Source of the DNA: Euryhalocaulis caribicus
GTDB lineage: Bacteria; Pseudomonadota; Alphaproteobacteria; Caulobacterales; Maricaulaceae
Length of the DNA: 64,000 bases
Direction of reading: 5' to 3'
NCBI RefSeq assembly: GCF_000412185.1
Contig: NZ_ASJA01000013.1
Coordinates: forward strand, 32,319 to 96,318
Of this stretch, positions 42,210 through 51,373 are shown piece by piece. The notes beneath the pieces are model-generated. The model searched no databases and was not told where the DNA came from. It worked only from the letters and a program-made list of their open reading frames with translations. Every line of letters starts with the position of its first letter. Positions within the stretch are counted from its first letter, which is position 1. The translations under genes and the position numbers were made by a program.

Positions 42210-43033
42210 GGCTCGGCCCGCCAGCTTCGGGGCAGGGGGCGGCCGGTCAGCATCTCGATCGTGTCATATTCGCGGGAAAAGAATTCATGGGCGAAACGGC
42301 GGGCCTCCACGCTGCCCGGGTCGGATTCGGCCTTGCGGTAGATCAGGCGCGTGAAGGCGGGATGGGTGCTGACCCGGCCCACCAGTTCGGCCAGACCCGC
42401 CTGCCGCAGCGCCTGCCCGCCCGCGTAAAGTATGCGGGTGAGGGCGGGATTGCGGGCGGCGCGCGCGCCCCAGACTTCCTTGTCGATCACTTCTGGCGTG
42501 AAATGCGCCGCGCCGATGAAATCGCAGATCTTGTCCAGAAAGCCCTGCGGGTTCTGGCGCAGCTCCGCATGGAAGCTGACCTGGATTTGCTGGCGCGGGA
42601 AATGGTCGAAGATGCGCTTCAGCGCCGGGGCGTAGAGATGCGCCTCCAGCGTCGCCGCATCGGTCAGCCATTCATCGGCGGTGTCGACGTCCTCGCCCAG
42701 CGAAATGCGTTGCTGGCGCCATGACAGCAGACGTTTGACCGGCTCGCGCAGCGTGATGAGGATTTTTGTCGAGGGATCATAGGCCGCGATGCGGGCCGCG
42801 GCCTCCGGGTGGAAGAGATATTCCGGGCTGAGATCGCCCGTCACCGCGCCGTCGGGCGCGCCGGAAAACTGCTTCTCGTACCAGTCCTCGCCCAGCTTGT
42901 AGTGCTTGTCGAAGAATTGCAGCTCCTTGCCAGGGGGCAGGTAGATTCCGGGGTGTTCGGACAGCGCCGCGTGCAGCCAGGTGGACCCGGCCTTGGGCGC
43001 GCCGGCATGGATGAACGCGGGCGGCCGGTTCAT
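42206..43033 (-). CDS. Sulfotransferase (PAPS-dependent), membrane-glycan type
   Basis: This is a 275-residue protein. The 5'-phosphosulfate loop is G-A-P-K-A-G-S-T-W-L, and the later L-R-E-P-V-K-R segment is the 3'-phosphate loop. It differs from the pair in the pnt operon and belongs to the carbohydrate sulfotransferase type. Its position between a GT-C-like membrane protein and a flippase-like protein suggests that it sulfates a surface glycan or lipid. It overlaps both neighbours by four bases. Confidence 0.85.
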   Translation of the reverse strand: MNRPPAFIHAGAPKAGSTWLHAALSEHPGIYLPPGKELQFFDKHYKLGEDWYEKQFSGAPDGAVTGDLSPEYLFHPEAAARIAAYDPSTKILITLREPVKRLLSWRQQRISLGEDVDTADEWLTDAATLEAHLYAPALKRIFDHFPRQQIQVSFHAELRQNPQGFLDKICDFIGAAHFTPEVIDKEVWGARAARNPALTRILYAGGQALRQAGLAELVGRVSTHPAFTRLIYRKAESDPGSVEARRFAHEFFSREYDTIEMLTGRPLPRSWRAEP

Positions 43034-45189
43034 CGCGCGCGGCCCGCGCGGTTTCGGCCATTCTCTTTCAGGCAGGCCTCGAAACCCTCCGTCAGGGGTT
43101 CGGCGTTGTTCTTGAGCCGGTAGATTGAGGTCATGCCGTAGGCCCGGTTGGGATAGCTTTCAATCAAGCGGTAGCGCGGATCGTTGCGAATGGCGAATTC
43201 GCGGTCCTCGCGCGCGTGCGCGATCACGAACAACACATCCTCGCCAAACACGACCTGGTCGTTGAAAGCGTGCATCAGGGTCGGGCGCAGGGACCGCCGG
43301 TAAAGTTCTGGCGTATTCTCGTAGACATGGTCGATGCAGAGGCGGGCGTCGACATATTTCCGGGTGACGATGACGTCATAGATGTCGCGGTCGAAATCCC
43401 AGTTGAACAGGACATTGGAATCGAGCGTGTTGTAGCCGCTCTTGTAAACCTTGCGGATGAAGGTCGGGTAGAAGAGCGGGTAGATGTGGCCGCGGGAGCC
43501 CAGCTCCAGCAGGCTTGCGCCCTGAAACTTGTTCAGATGATCCACCATGCCCGGCGTGATGCCGGGATTGATCCGCGCCGCCTGCGCCATGCGGTCCGGG
43601 AAATAGGGGATCAGGCGTTCCACGGTCTGCCATCCCCGGCTCTGGCCGCCCATGACGAACCAGCCGGTCATGCCGATGAACGCCACGGCCAGGCCCGTAA
43701 ACAGCACCGCGCGTAGCCAGGCGCGGGCGGGCGTCAGAACCGCCGCCAGAGTGGCCAGCAGGGCCGGCCAGACCAGCTGGTAGCGCGCCAGCGAGGAAAA
43801 GTCCGGCGTTGCCTTGTTGAGAAGCTGCACGCCCCACTGGGAGGCCAGGACGTAATTCACGATCAGCGCCGCGCCGAACAGCGACGCCCAGAGACGCAGG
43901 CCCGGAACCCCGGCGCCGCTGCGGCGCCAGCGCCACGCGGCGGCGGCCAGCAGGACCAGGGCCACGGCCAGAAGGACCGGCGACATATAGCCCAGACCGG
44001 AGCTGTTCGCCCCGCCGATATCGGCCAGCGGCGGCAGAGCCAGCAACATGGCGGGAAGCAGCATAATGACGCGGAACAGCGCGGTCAGCGGAGACGCGCC
44101 GCCCTCGATGACCGCTTTTCTGTAGAAATCCTCAGGGGGCCGCTGACCGGCCTGCAGATCGATGGGGAAATCATACGGGTAGAGCGGGTTTCCGAACTCG
44201 AGGAAATTATACCCGTAGACCCACCCGCCAATCAGCAGCGCAATCAGGCCCGCCCCCACAGCGCGCGCGAAGACGGGCCAGAGCGGCGCGGCGTCCTTCC
44301 GCGCCCGCCACAGCGCAAGGCCGAACCAGAGCGCCAGCGCCAGCGGGGCGGAAACAATGCCGAAGGACTTTGCCCCCAGCGCCAGCCCGGCGGCGAGGCC
44401 GATGGCCAGCCAGACGCGGCCGAACCCCTCGCGTCCGGTGAAGGCCAGATAGAAGGTCAGCAGGCTGGCCGACCAGAACAGGACGTCCACGGCCTCGTTC
44501 ATGCCCTGAATGAAGACCGGCGCGACGGCGGCCGAGCAAAGCGCCAGAACAATGCCCGCATCCCGCCGCGCCCCGCAGGCCGCGGCGATCAGATAGACCG
44601 TGGCGGGCCAGAGCAGGAAAACGGTCAGAACTGGAAACAGGCCGCTATAGAAATCGGTGCGGGTCAGAACCAGCGGCCAGCCCCAAAGAAGACTCATCAC
44701 GTGAGGGAAGTGGTTCACCCGGTAGTCGGCGCCGGTGATCTGGGTGATGCGCCCTTCGGCGTGCCAGTGCGCGACCGCGGCCAGATGGTAGCGCAGCGCG
44801 TCCGGCACGTCCGGCGGGGCCAGGACATGGGCGGTAAATATCCAGACCGCCAGCGCGGCCCAGACCGCCAGAAACGCCCAGACGATCGGCTTTGTCGCCC
44901 AGGAATCGGACAGCGCCGGCGGAATGGGGCGCGAAAAGCAGCGGCGCGCGGCAAAACAGGCAGCCAGGCCCAGCGCAGCGGCGAGAAATGTTCCAAGGGT
45001 CAGGGATAGCGGCGTGTAGGCGACCCGCCCGGCAATCTCCGACATCACGACGATTACCGCAGCCGCGGACATCACGCCGCCCGCGATCCAGGCAGAGGCG
45101 CGTCGCGGCCGGGTCAGGGCGGTCAGACCGCCTGCCGCGATCAGCGCCAGAACGATATTCAGCGCCAGTAGCTGCGGGGAATGGCTCAT
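43030..45189 (-). CDS. GT-C-like polytopic membrane protein, probable glycosyltransferase
   Basis: This is a 719-residue protein with about twelve hydrophobic helices over the first 520 residues and a C-terminal soluble domain of about 190 residues. A P-D-A-L-R-Y-H-L segment in the first large extracytoplasmic loop resembles the active-site loop of GT-C (ArnT/PMT-like) enzymes, which take sugar from a polyprenyl phosphate donor. No family name is certain. It overlaps the downstream sulfotransferase gene by four bases, so it is part of the same operon. Confidence 0.7.
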   Translation of the reverse strand: MSHSPQLLALNIVLALIAAGGLTALTRPRRASAWIAGGVMSAAAVIVVMSEIAGRVAYTPLSLTLGTFLAAALGLAACFAARRCFSRPIPPALSDSWATKPIVWAFLAVWAALAVWIFTAHVLAPPDVPDALRYHLAAVAHWHAEGRITQITGADYRVNHFPHVMSLLWGWPLVLTRTDFYSGLFPVLTVFLLWPATVYLIAAACGARRDAGIVLALCSAAVAPVFIQGMNEAVDVLFWSASLLTFYLAFTGREGFGRVWLAIGLAAGLALGAKSFGIVSAPLALALWFGLALWRARKDAAPLWPVFARAVGAGLIALLIGGWVYGYNFLEFGNPLYPYDFPIDLQAGQRPPEDFYRKAVIEGGASPLTALFRVIMLLPAMLLALPPLADIGGANSSGLGYMSPVLLAVALVLLAAAAWRWRRSGAGVPGLRLWASLFGAALIVNYVLASQWGVQLLNKATPDFSSLARYQLVWPALLATLAAVLTPARAWLRAVLFTGLAVAFIGMTGWFVMGGQSRGWQTVERLIPYFPDRMAQAARINPGITPGMVDHLNKFQGASLLELGSRGHIYPLFYPTFIRKVYKSGYNTLDSNVLFNWDFDRDIYDVIVTRKYVDARLCIDHVYENTPELYRRSLRPTLMHAFNDQVVFGEDVLFVIAHAREDREFAIRNDPRYRLIESYPNRAYGMTSIYRLKNNAEPLTEGFEACLKENGRNRAGRAR

Positions 45190-45243
45190 AGGGCCGCTTC
45201 CGTCATCCTAAGCCCCTTTTTCCGCTTCGGGCCGTGTCATGGG

Positions 45244-45954
45244 TCAGGCCGGTTTCCGCGCCCGGACCCATACATTCTTGCCAAACCATCGCTTGGTCAC
45301 GCGGTGCAAGGCGCGGCTGACCGGAAAGGCGAGCGTGTCGAACAAAGCCACGCTGCGGTCGGAGATTTCGCCGGAATCCGATCCGATGAATTTGTGAGCC
45401 AGCGCGGCGAAGAACCCGACCGGGTCGGCATAGCCGCTGTCCTGAATGGCGAACCCGGCCGCTTCAACGCGCTTGCTCAGCACGGAAAGCGTATAGCGGC
45501 GGTGATGGCCGACAAGCCGGTCCATGGAGCCATAGAGCATCTGATAGGCGGGCACATAGATGAACAGGGTGCCGCCCGGGGCGACGCGCTCGAACAGATC
45601 GCGCAGCGCGGCCACGTCATCCTCGATATGTTCCAGCACGTTCAGCGTATAGATATACGGGCGGGAGGCCGGGCCGATTCCGGAAAGGTCCGGGGCGGTC
45701 TCGAACCCCTCGCGTTTCAGACGCTCCCGCAGGGCGGTGTCAGGCTCCACGCAGGTCACTGTCAGTCCGTGCGAGGCCGTGCGGCGGGCAAACTCGCCGC
45801 CGCCGGCGCCGAAATCCAGCGCGGTTTCCGCACCGCCGGATGCGTTGATCACCATGTTTTCGAGGAAGGCGTTATAGCGTTTGGCGACCGCCATCACTTC
45901 CAGATTGGACGCGCCGACATAGCCTTCGTCATCGCTCGGGCTGGGTTCGCTCAT
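45244..45954 (-). CDS. Class I SAM-dependent methyltransferase
   Basis: This 236-residue protein has motif I A-L-D-F-G-A-G-G-G-E, followed by V-E-P-D and a post-motif A-P-G-G-T-L-F. The H-H-R-R-Y-T segment after it is characteristic of a group that modifies polyprenyl- or glycolipid-linked products. Its start overlaps the upstream glycosyltransferase by four bases (ATGA), suggesting a joint pathway. Confidence 0.84.
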   Translation of the reverse strand: MSEPSPSDDEGYVGASNLEVMAVAKRYNAFLENMVINASGGAETALDFGAGGGEFARRTASHGLTVTCVEPDTALRERLKREGFETAPDLSGIGPASRPYIYTLNVLEHIEDDVAALRDLFERVAPGGTLFIYVPAYQMLYGSMDRLVGHHRRYTLSVLSKRVEAAGFAIQDSGYADPVGFFAALAHKFIGSDSGEISDRSVALFDTLAFPVSRALHRVTKRWFGKNVWVRARKPA

Positions 45955-46883
45955 TGGTCGTCTCCGGGGGCGGCGTGGCGCAGATAGGCCAGGCGCTTCA
46001 TCTCCCGCCGGCCTTGCGTGACTGTGGAAAGGATCAGGCCGGTCGCCAGCGAAATCACCCCGACCATAACCAGCCCGGTGGCCAGCACCGCGGTGCCGAC
46101 AAACGGGAACAGGCCGGTATTGAGAAATTCGATCAGGCGCGGCGTGGCGATGACCAGCGCCAGCAGGACCAGCCCCAGCGCCACCAGCGAAAAGAAGGGC
46201 AGCGGGCGCTCGTCCTTCACAAGGGTCAGGATCTTCGCGCCGATGCGGGCCCCGTCACGGAAGGTGGAAAGCTTGGATTCGGTGCCTTCGGCGCGCTCGC
46301 TATAGGCCGTGTCATGGTCGGCCATGGGCAGTTGAAGCTCCAGCGCGTGCACGGTCAGCTCGGTCTCGATCTCAAAGCCGCGGGACAGCGCCGGGAAGGA
46401 TTTGACGAAGCGGCGCGACATGACGCGATAGCCCGAAAGCATGTCCTTGGCGCGGTCGCCGAAAATCATCCGCACCATGCCGGTCAGCATCCGGTTCCCG
46501 AAGCGGTGACCGGGGCGGTAGGCCTCTTTCTGGTCGGAAATCCGCACGCCGGTAATCAGGTCCAGATTCTCGTTCTGCAGGCGGGCGGCCATGGCCGGGG
46601 CGGCAGCGGCCTCATAGGTGTCATCGGCGTCGCAAAGAATGAAAATATCGGCGTCGATATCGGCGAACATGCGCCGCACGACATGGCCCTTGCCCTGTTG
46701 CGGCTCTGTCCGGACGATGGCGCCGGCGGCGCGCGCCGCCTCTATCGTGCCGTCCCTGGAATTATTGTCATAGACATAGATGGCCGCGTCCGGCAGCGCC
46801 GCGCGGAAATCGCCGACCACCTTGGCGATTGCGCCTTCTTCATCATAGGCCGGCAGCAAGACCGCCACGCGTTCGCGCCCCAT
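45951..46883 (-). CDS. Family 2 glycosyltransferase, polyprenyl-phosphate type
   Basis: This is a 310-residue protein. The N-terminal GT-A domain starts V-L-L-P-A-Y-D-E-E-G, then has Y-V-Y-D-N-N-S-R-D-G-T and the D-A-D-D metal site. Two hydrophobic helices lie at the C-terminus. This layout matches enzymes that make polyprenyl-phosphate sugars, such as dolichyl-phosphate mannose/glucose synthases. It would supply the donor for the GT-C-like protein downstream. It begins the envelope operon on this strand. Confidence 0.88.
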   Translation of the reverse strand: MGRERVAVLLPAYDEEGAIAKVVGDFRAALPDAAIYVYDNNSRDGTIEAARAAGAIVRTEPQQGKGHVVRRMFADIDADIFILCDADDTYEAAAAPAMAARLQNENLDLITGVRISDQKEAYRPGHRFGNRMLTGMVRMIFGDRAKDMLSGYRVMSRRFVKSFPALSRGFEIETELTVHALELQLPMADHDTAYSERAEGTESKLSTFRDGARIGAKILTLVKDERPLPFFSLVALGLVLLALVIATPRLIEFLNTGLFPFVGTAVLATGLVMVGVISLATGLILSTVTQGRREMKRLAYLRHAAPGDDQ

Positions 46884-46986
46884 CGCGTTCCATCCCCTTG
46901 AAAGCTAGCGACCGTAATCGAAAAATTGCTCGCGGTGTCTTAGCGGCCCTGCGCGCGGCGCGAAAGCCGCCGCCGCACGGCGCGAC

Positions 46987-47646
46987 CTACCAGTCCGGAA
47001 TTTCGCCCGTGCGCCGCGTCTCGCGAATATTGCCCAGCACAAGACGCGCATCGATGTTTTCCGGGTCGGCGTCTATGGCGGCCATCGCGTCCGCTTCCGC
47101 GGCGTTGATCTCGCCCTGATAAAGCCGGGCCTCGGCCCGCAGCGTCAGGGCCAGCGCGTCGCCGTCGCGCGCATCCAGCGCCGCGCTTAGATCGCTTTCA
47201 GCCTCGGCATATTCATCCAGCATGGCCAGCGCGCGGGCGCGGTCGATCAGCAGGTCCGGATTGCCCGGCTGGAACTTCAGCGCGCCATCCAGCGCGCGGC
47301 GCGCCTCCGACGGGGCTTCGGCCAGCAGATAAGCGTTGCCCGCCTGGCTGAGCATTTCCGCCTTGGCGACTTCCGGCGCGGGGGTCGAGGAATGGCCGAT
47401 GGCCTCCAGCCGCTCCGCCGCCTCGCGCGTTTCGCCCAGCGCCAGCAGCGATACGGCCACGCAATGGCGGGCCGGCAGGCCGCCGCCCTCCATGCGCCAG
47501 GCCAGCGCGTCCTCATAGGCGTTGTCTGGATCGTCCTGCGCCTTTTTCAGGCAGGATTCGTAGCGCGTCTGGCGCGCCTCGTCGCCGGCGCTCTGGGCAA
47601 AGGCCGCGCCTGACAAAAGGCAAAGTGGAAGTAGAAACCGGATCAT
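46987..47646 (-). CDS. Secreted tetratricopeptide-repeat protein
   Basis: This is a protein of about 219 residues with a signal peptide (M-I-R-F-L-L-P-L-C-L-L-S-G-A-A-F-A). The remainder contains at least three TPR-like helical repeats, with alternating Ala-rich patterns such as A-L-D-G-A-L-K-F-Q-P-G-N-P-D. TPR domains mediate protein-protein contacts, and the partner is unknown. The ATG giving the signal peptide was preferred over an upstream one. Confidence 0.82.
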   Translation of the reverse strand: MIRFLLPLCLLSGAAFAQSAGDEARQTRYESCLKKAQDDPDNAYEDALAWRMEGGGLPARHCVAVSLLALGETREAAERLEAIGHSSTPAPEVAKAEMLSQAGNAYLLAEAPSEARRALDGALKFQPGNPDLLIDRARALAMLDEYAEAESDLSAALDARDGDALALTLRAEARLYQGEINAAEADAMAAIDADPENIDARLVLGNIRETRRTGEIPDW

Positions 47647-47692
47647 TGCTTGTCCCCTGCCGCGCCTGACGCGCCCGTTGCCAGAAGCCATA

Positions 47693-48460
47693 TCATTCCG
47701 CGCGTTCAGCGGCGAGAGCGCGCACTGTCTGTTTTAAACGGTGCAGATCGGCCTCGCGGGACAGGCGGTGGTCGCCGTCCTTGATCAGCGAAAACACCAC
47801 GTCGCCGCTTTCCAGCTCCTCGACCAGCCGGAAGGCGTGACGCCAGGGGACGTCCGGGTCCTGCATGCCCTGCAGGATGCGGACAGGCGCGGTGACGCCG
47901 ATGCCGCCCTTGCCCAGCAGGCAGTGCTGCGCGCCGTCCTCCAGAAGGGTTTTCGTGATCGGGCTGGGATCGTAGCCATAATCTGAAGGCTGCATCCAGA
48001 CGCCTTTTTCCGCGATCTCCGCCAGCGCCTCCTCCGGCAATTCCGGCTTCATCAACGCCTCCGTGAAATCGGGCGCGGGCGCGATGAGAACCAGACCCGC
48101 GACGCGGTCCGGGCGCGCCAGCGCGGTCAGCAGGGCGGTCCAGCCGCCCATGGACGATCCGACAAGGATCTGCGGACCTTGGGTGAGATGATCGAGAACG
48201 GCGATGGAATCGGCGGCCCAGTCGCCGATCTTCCCGTCCGCGAATTCTCCGGATGATGCGCCATGTCCGGAATAATCAAACCGGATGAAGGCGCGGCGGT
48301 CCTCAATCGCCATGTCGTGCAGCGTGGTCGCCTTGCCGCCCTCCATGTCGGAGCGGAACCCGCCCAGCCAGACAAGACCGGGACCTGAACCCGGGCTGCG
48401 GCGAAAGGCCAGGCGCGGTCCGTGCGGCGCGTCGAAATATTCGGGTCGGGTTTCAGTCAT
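47693..48460 (-). CDS. Alpha/beta hydrolase
   Basis: This is a 255-residue soluble enzyme. The nucleophile elbow is V-G-S-S-M-G-G-W, an acidic residue lies in D-P-D-V-P-W, and the catalytic His is in D-G-D-H-R-L-S. The fold is that of a peptidase-like or thioesterase-like hydrolase, similar to small serine hydrolases of the ABHD10/palmitoyl-thioesterase type. The substrate is unknown. Its 3' end is followed by the TPR gene on the same strand after 46 bases. Confidence 0.87.
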   Translation of the reverse strand: MTETRPEYFDAPHGPRLAFRRSPGSGPGLVWLGGFRSDMEGGKATTLHDMAIEDRRAFIRFDYSGHGASSGEFADGKIGDWAADSIAVLDHLTQGPQILVGSSMGGWTALLTALARPDRVAGLVLIAPAPDFTEALMKPELPEEALAEIAEKGVWMQPSDYGYDPSPITKTLLEDGAQHCLLGKGGIGVTAPVRILQGMQDPDVPWRHAFRLVEELESGDVVFSLIKDGDHRLSREADLHRLKQTVRALAAERAE

Positions 48461-48559
48461 CGTCAGCAGCTTAAATCAGGGTGAAACAGCGTCCCCGCCG
48501 TGATAGGCGTCTGGCCGCGCGCTTGTCGAGGCGCGGCGAGAAGGATCACCCGGCGAACC

Positions 48560-49699
48560 ATGCGCGTATTGCAGGTCATACCAGAGCTTGAGGCCGGCGG
48601 CGCGGAACGCACGACCATCGAGATTGCAGAGGCGCTGACCGCCGCCGGCGGCGCCGCGCCGGTGGCCAGCCGCGGCGGGCGCATGGTGGCGGAGCTGGAG
48701 GCGGCCGGGGGGAGCTGGATCGAGATGCCGGTCCATTCCAAGAACCCGTTTGTCGCCTACGCCAATGTGAAGCGGCTGACAGACGCGATGGCAGCGCACG
48801 AGGCGCAGATCATCCATGCGCGCTCCCGCGCCCCGGCCTGGAGCGCCCTGCTGGCGGCGCGGCGGGCAAAAAAGCTTTTCATCACGACCTATCACGGGAC
48901 CTACAAGGCGCGTTCCGCGCTGAAGCGTTTCTATAATTCGGTGATGGCGCGCGGCGATATCGTCATCGCCAATTCCGGTTTCATCCGCGATTACATTCTC
49001 AGCCAGCATGAGGTTGCGCCGGAGCGCGTGCGCGTCGTGCCGCGCGGCGTCGATATAAGCCGGTATGACGCCGCGAATGTGGAGCCGGGACGGATCAGCG
49101 CGTTCCGCGAAGCCTGCGGGCTACCGCCCTATGACCGCCGGCCGCTGATTCTGCTGCCCGCGCGTCTGACCCGCTGGAAGGGACAGGTGGAAGCGATCCG
49201 CGCGCTGGCCGCGCTGGACAGTCAGGCGGTGCTGGCGCTGGCCGGCGACGCGCAGGGGCGGGAGGCCTATGTAGGCGAGCTGAAGACGCTGGCGGCGGAG
49301 ACGGGCGTGGCCGGGCGCGTTGTATTTGCCGGACATGTCCATGACATGCCTGCCGCCTATGGCGCGGCCGATCTGGTCATCACCCCGTCCGTTGAACCTG
49401 AAGCCTTTGGCCGAACCGCGGCGGAGGCGCAGGCGATGGGGCGGCGTGTGATTGCGGCCGACCATGGCGGCGCGCGCGAGGTGGTGATTCCGGGCGAGAC
49501 GGGGTGGCTGTCGCCGCCGGGCGATATAGATGCGCTTGCAAAGACAATGGAAGCCGCGCTTTCCCTGCCTGAATCGCGCGCCTTCGCTATGGGCGAGGCC
49601 GCGTCGGCGCGCATCCGCGCGGAATATTCGACACAGGCGCTGCAACGCGCGACATTGAACCTCTATCAGGAACTCTTAAAGTCCGACCATGACCGCTAA
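48560..49699 (+). CDS. Family 4 glycosyltransferase
   Basis: This is a protein of about 379 residues with two Rossmann-like domains (GT-B). The N-terminal V-L-Q-V-I-P-E-L-x-A-G-G-A-E-R and the C-terminal E-P-E-A-F-G-R-T-A-A-E-A-Q-A-M-G, with its E-x7-E pattern, are GT4 signatures. The fit is to a lipopolysaccharide or capsule enzyme. The start is at M-R-V-L-Q; an extension to 48500 is in frame but not homologous. It overlaps the next gene by 11 bases. Confidence 0.92.
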   Translation: MRVLQVIPELEAGGAERTTIEIAEALTAAGGAAPVASRGGRMVAELEAAGGSWIEMPVHSKNPFVAYANVKRLTDAMAAHEAQIIHARSRAPAWSALLAARRAKKLFITTYHGTYKARSALKRFYNSVMARGDIVIANSGFIRDYILSQHEVAPERVRVVPRGVDISRYDAANVEPGRISAFREACGLPPYDRRPLILLPARLTRWKGQVEAIRALAALDSQAVLALAGDAQGREAYVGELKTLAAETGVAGRVVFAGHVHDMPAAYGAADLVITPSVEPEAFGRTAAEAQAMGRRVIAADHGGAREVVIPGETGWLSPPGDIDALAKTMEAALSLPESRAFAMGEAASARIRAEYSTQALQRATLNLYQELLKSDHDR

Positions 49700-50675
49700 G
49701 CCCGCCCCGGAGAAAATACTGATCTGCCTTCCCGGCAGTCTCGACGCGCTGGTCAGCGCGATGGCGCCGGCGGCGGCCATCCGCCGCCATCATCCGCGCG
49801 CGCGGATCGAGGCGTTTGCCCCCGAAGCGCATGTGAAGCTTCTTGAACCGTCTTCGGATTTCGACACGGTGGAGGCGGAGCCGGAAATCGACGGGCTGAA
49901 ACAGATTCCCGCCTACGTGCAGCGCATCCGGCGCGGCAATTACAATATCGTCTATGACCTGCGCACCTCGCCCAAGGCGGCGCGCTATGTCAGCGCCGCG
50001 CGCGCCTTCGCCGGGCGCTGGGTCGGCCCGATCGGGCTGGAGAAATCCTCTGCCCCGGACGGGCATCTGGTCACCCATTACGGCATGGCGCTGCGCGAGG
50101 CGGGCCTGAACGTGAACCCGTCCGCCTTGGTGCCGGACATGCGCTGGATCCTGAAACTGCGCCGCACGACGCGCACGCTTGAGCCGGCCTATTTCGGGCT
50201 GGGCGAGAATTACGTGCTGATGATTCCGGGGCTGCGGCCGGGCGCGGCCAATCCCTGGGAGGTCTCCAACTGGTCCGCGCTGGCGCGGGAGCTTCTGGCC
50301 AATGGCGTGGGCGTCACGGTCGCCGGCTCCAAGGCGGATGCGGCGCTGGCCAACGAGATTTGCCGCAACGCCGATGGCGCGCGCAGCCTGGCCGGGCGGA
50401 CCGACCTGCTGCGTATCGCGGCGCTGGCCGCGCAGTCCCGCGCGGTGTTCACGCCCCTGAATGCGCTATCCTATCTGGCGGCGGGCGCCGGCGGGCCGAC
50501 TGTCGTGCTGTTCGGCCGCAAGGACCCGCCCAGCAAGGCCGCCGCGCCGCGCGGTCCGGGCGGGGTTATTTCCCTCAATCCGACCACCACCAGCTTGGTG
50601 ACTCTGGAGGATGCGCTGCAGGCGGCGCGCGTTCTCGACGCCTTTGGCGGCGCCAAGACCCGTGAGTCCGCTTGA
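49689..50675 (+). CDS. Family 9 glycosyltransferase (heptosyltransferase-like)
   Basis: This 328-residue GT-B protein has an N-terminal I-L-I-C-L-P-G-S-L-D-A-L-V-S segment and a C-terminal L-S-Y-L-A-A-G-A-G-G-P-T-V-V-L-F-G block. These match the heptosyltransferase family, which adds heptose to the LPS core, though core assignment is uncertain. It overlaps the GT4 gene by 11 bases. Confidence 0.86.
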   Translation: MTAKPAPEKILICLPGSLDALVSAMAPAAAIRRHHPRARIEAFAPEAHVKLLEPSSDFDTVEAEPEIDGLKQIPAYVQRIRRGNYNIVYDLRTSPKAARYVSAARAFAGRWVGPIGLEKSSAPDGHLVTHYGMALREAGLNVNPSALVPDMRWILKLRRTTRTLEPAYFGLGENYVLMIPGLRPGAANPWEVSNWSALARELLANGVGVTVAGSKADAALANEICRNADGARSLAGRTDLLRIAALAAQSRAVFTPLNALSYLAAGAGGPTVVLFGRKDPPSKAAAPRGPGGVISLNPTTTSLVTLEDALQAARVLDAFGGAKTRESA

Positions 50676-50763
50676 TTGCAAGGCTTTCCATCGCCATAAC
50701 ACTGTGCTGCGCGCGGAACGCGTTTCGCGCGGCGATGTTTTTATGACTGACAGAAATCATTAC

Positions 50764-50767
50764 GGAG
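50764..50767 (+). promoter_or_regulatory. Ribosome-binding site fixing the infC ATA start
   Basis: A GGAG seven bases before the ATA codon at 50775. The in-frame stop at 50748 excludes an upstream start, and no ATG, GTG or TTG occurs before residue 40. Confidence 0.7.
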
Positions 50768-50774
50768 AAGACGC

Positions 50775-51314
50775 ATAGCCCGCCGACCCGCACCCCAGAC
50801 CCCTCCCAAGAAGGATGGGCCCCGCATCAATGACGATATTCGCGCCGCACGCGTCCTGCTGATTGACGCCGAAGGCGAAAAGCAGGGCGAAATGCCCGTA
50901 GACGCGGCCTTGGACGCCGCCCGGGAGGCCGGGCTGGACCTGGTCGAGGTTTCGCCGAACGCCGAAGTTCCGGTCGTGAAAATCCTCGATTACGGCAAGC
51001 TGAAATACCAGGAACAGAAAAAAAAGGCCGAGGCGCGCAAGAAGCAGAAGACGCAGGACGTCAAGGAAATCAAGATGCGCCCCAACATCGACACCCATGA
51101 TTATGAGGTGAAGACGCGGGCGATGACGCGCTTCTTCGAGGAAGGCGACAAGGTGAAGGTCACCGTGCGCTTCCGCGGCCGTGAAATGGCGCACCAGGAT
51201 CGCGGCATGGTTCTGATGAAACGGGTTCAGGACCAGTTCAACGAGGTCGCGAAGGTGGAATTCCACCCGAAACTGGAAGGCCGCCAGATGATCATGATCA
51301 TGGCGCCGCGCTAG
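50775..51314 (+). CDS. infC: Translation initiation factor IF-3, apparent ATA start
   Basis: This is a protein of about 179 residues. The N-terminal [11 protein letters not shown], then D-L-V-E-V-S-P-N-A, and the C-terminal domain with [14 protein letters not shown] are diagnostic. The family requires a start near A-R-R-P. The only suitable codon is ATA at 50775, preceded by GGAG, because an in-frame TGA lies at 50748 and the first ATG would remove 39 residues of conserved sequence. IF-3 rejects non-AUG starts, and in E. coli infC begins with AUU as autoregulation; the ATA here fits the same logic. Confidence 0.9.
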   Translation: MARRPAPQTPPKKDGPRINDDIRAARVLLIDAEGEKQGEMPVDAALDAAREAGLDLVEVSPNAEVPVVKILDYGKLKYQEQKKKAEARKKQKTQDVKEIKMRPNIDTHDYEVKTRAMTRFFEEGDKVKVTVRFRGREMAHQDRGMVLMKRVQDQFNEVAKVEFHPKLEGRQMIMIMAPR

Positions 51315-51339
51315 GGCGCGTTTGCCTGATAAGAATGAG

Positions 51340-51370
51340 AAAAGCCGGGGCGGTCCGCCCCGGCTTTTTC
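51340..51370. terminator. Bidirectional terminator between infC and the DUF4396 gene
   Basis: A GC-rich stem (AAGCCGGGGCGG with CCGCCCCGGCTT, loop TCC or similar) at 51342-51366 is followed by a run of T and preceded by a run of A. It separates the convergent infC and copper-cluster transcripts. Confidence 0.85.
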
Positions 51371-51373
51371 ATG

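Noticed and set aside
50892..51314. infC starting at the ATG at 50892
   Set aside because: This would drop 39 residues that clearly belong to the IF-3 N-terminal domain ([11 protein letters not shown] and following), so the ATA start at 50775 is preferred.
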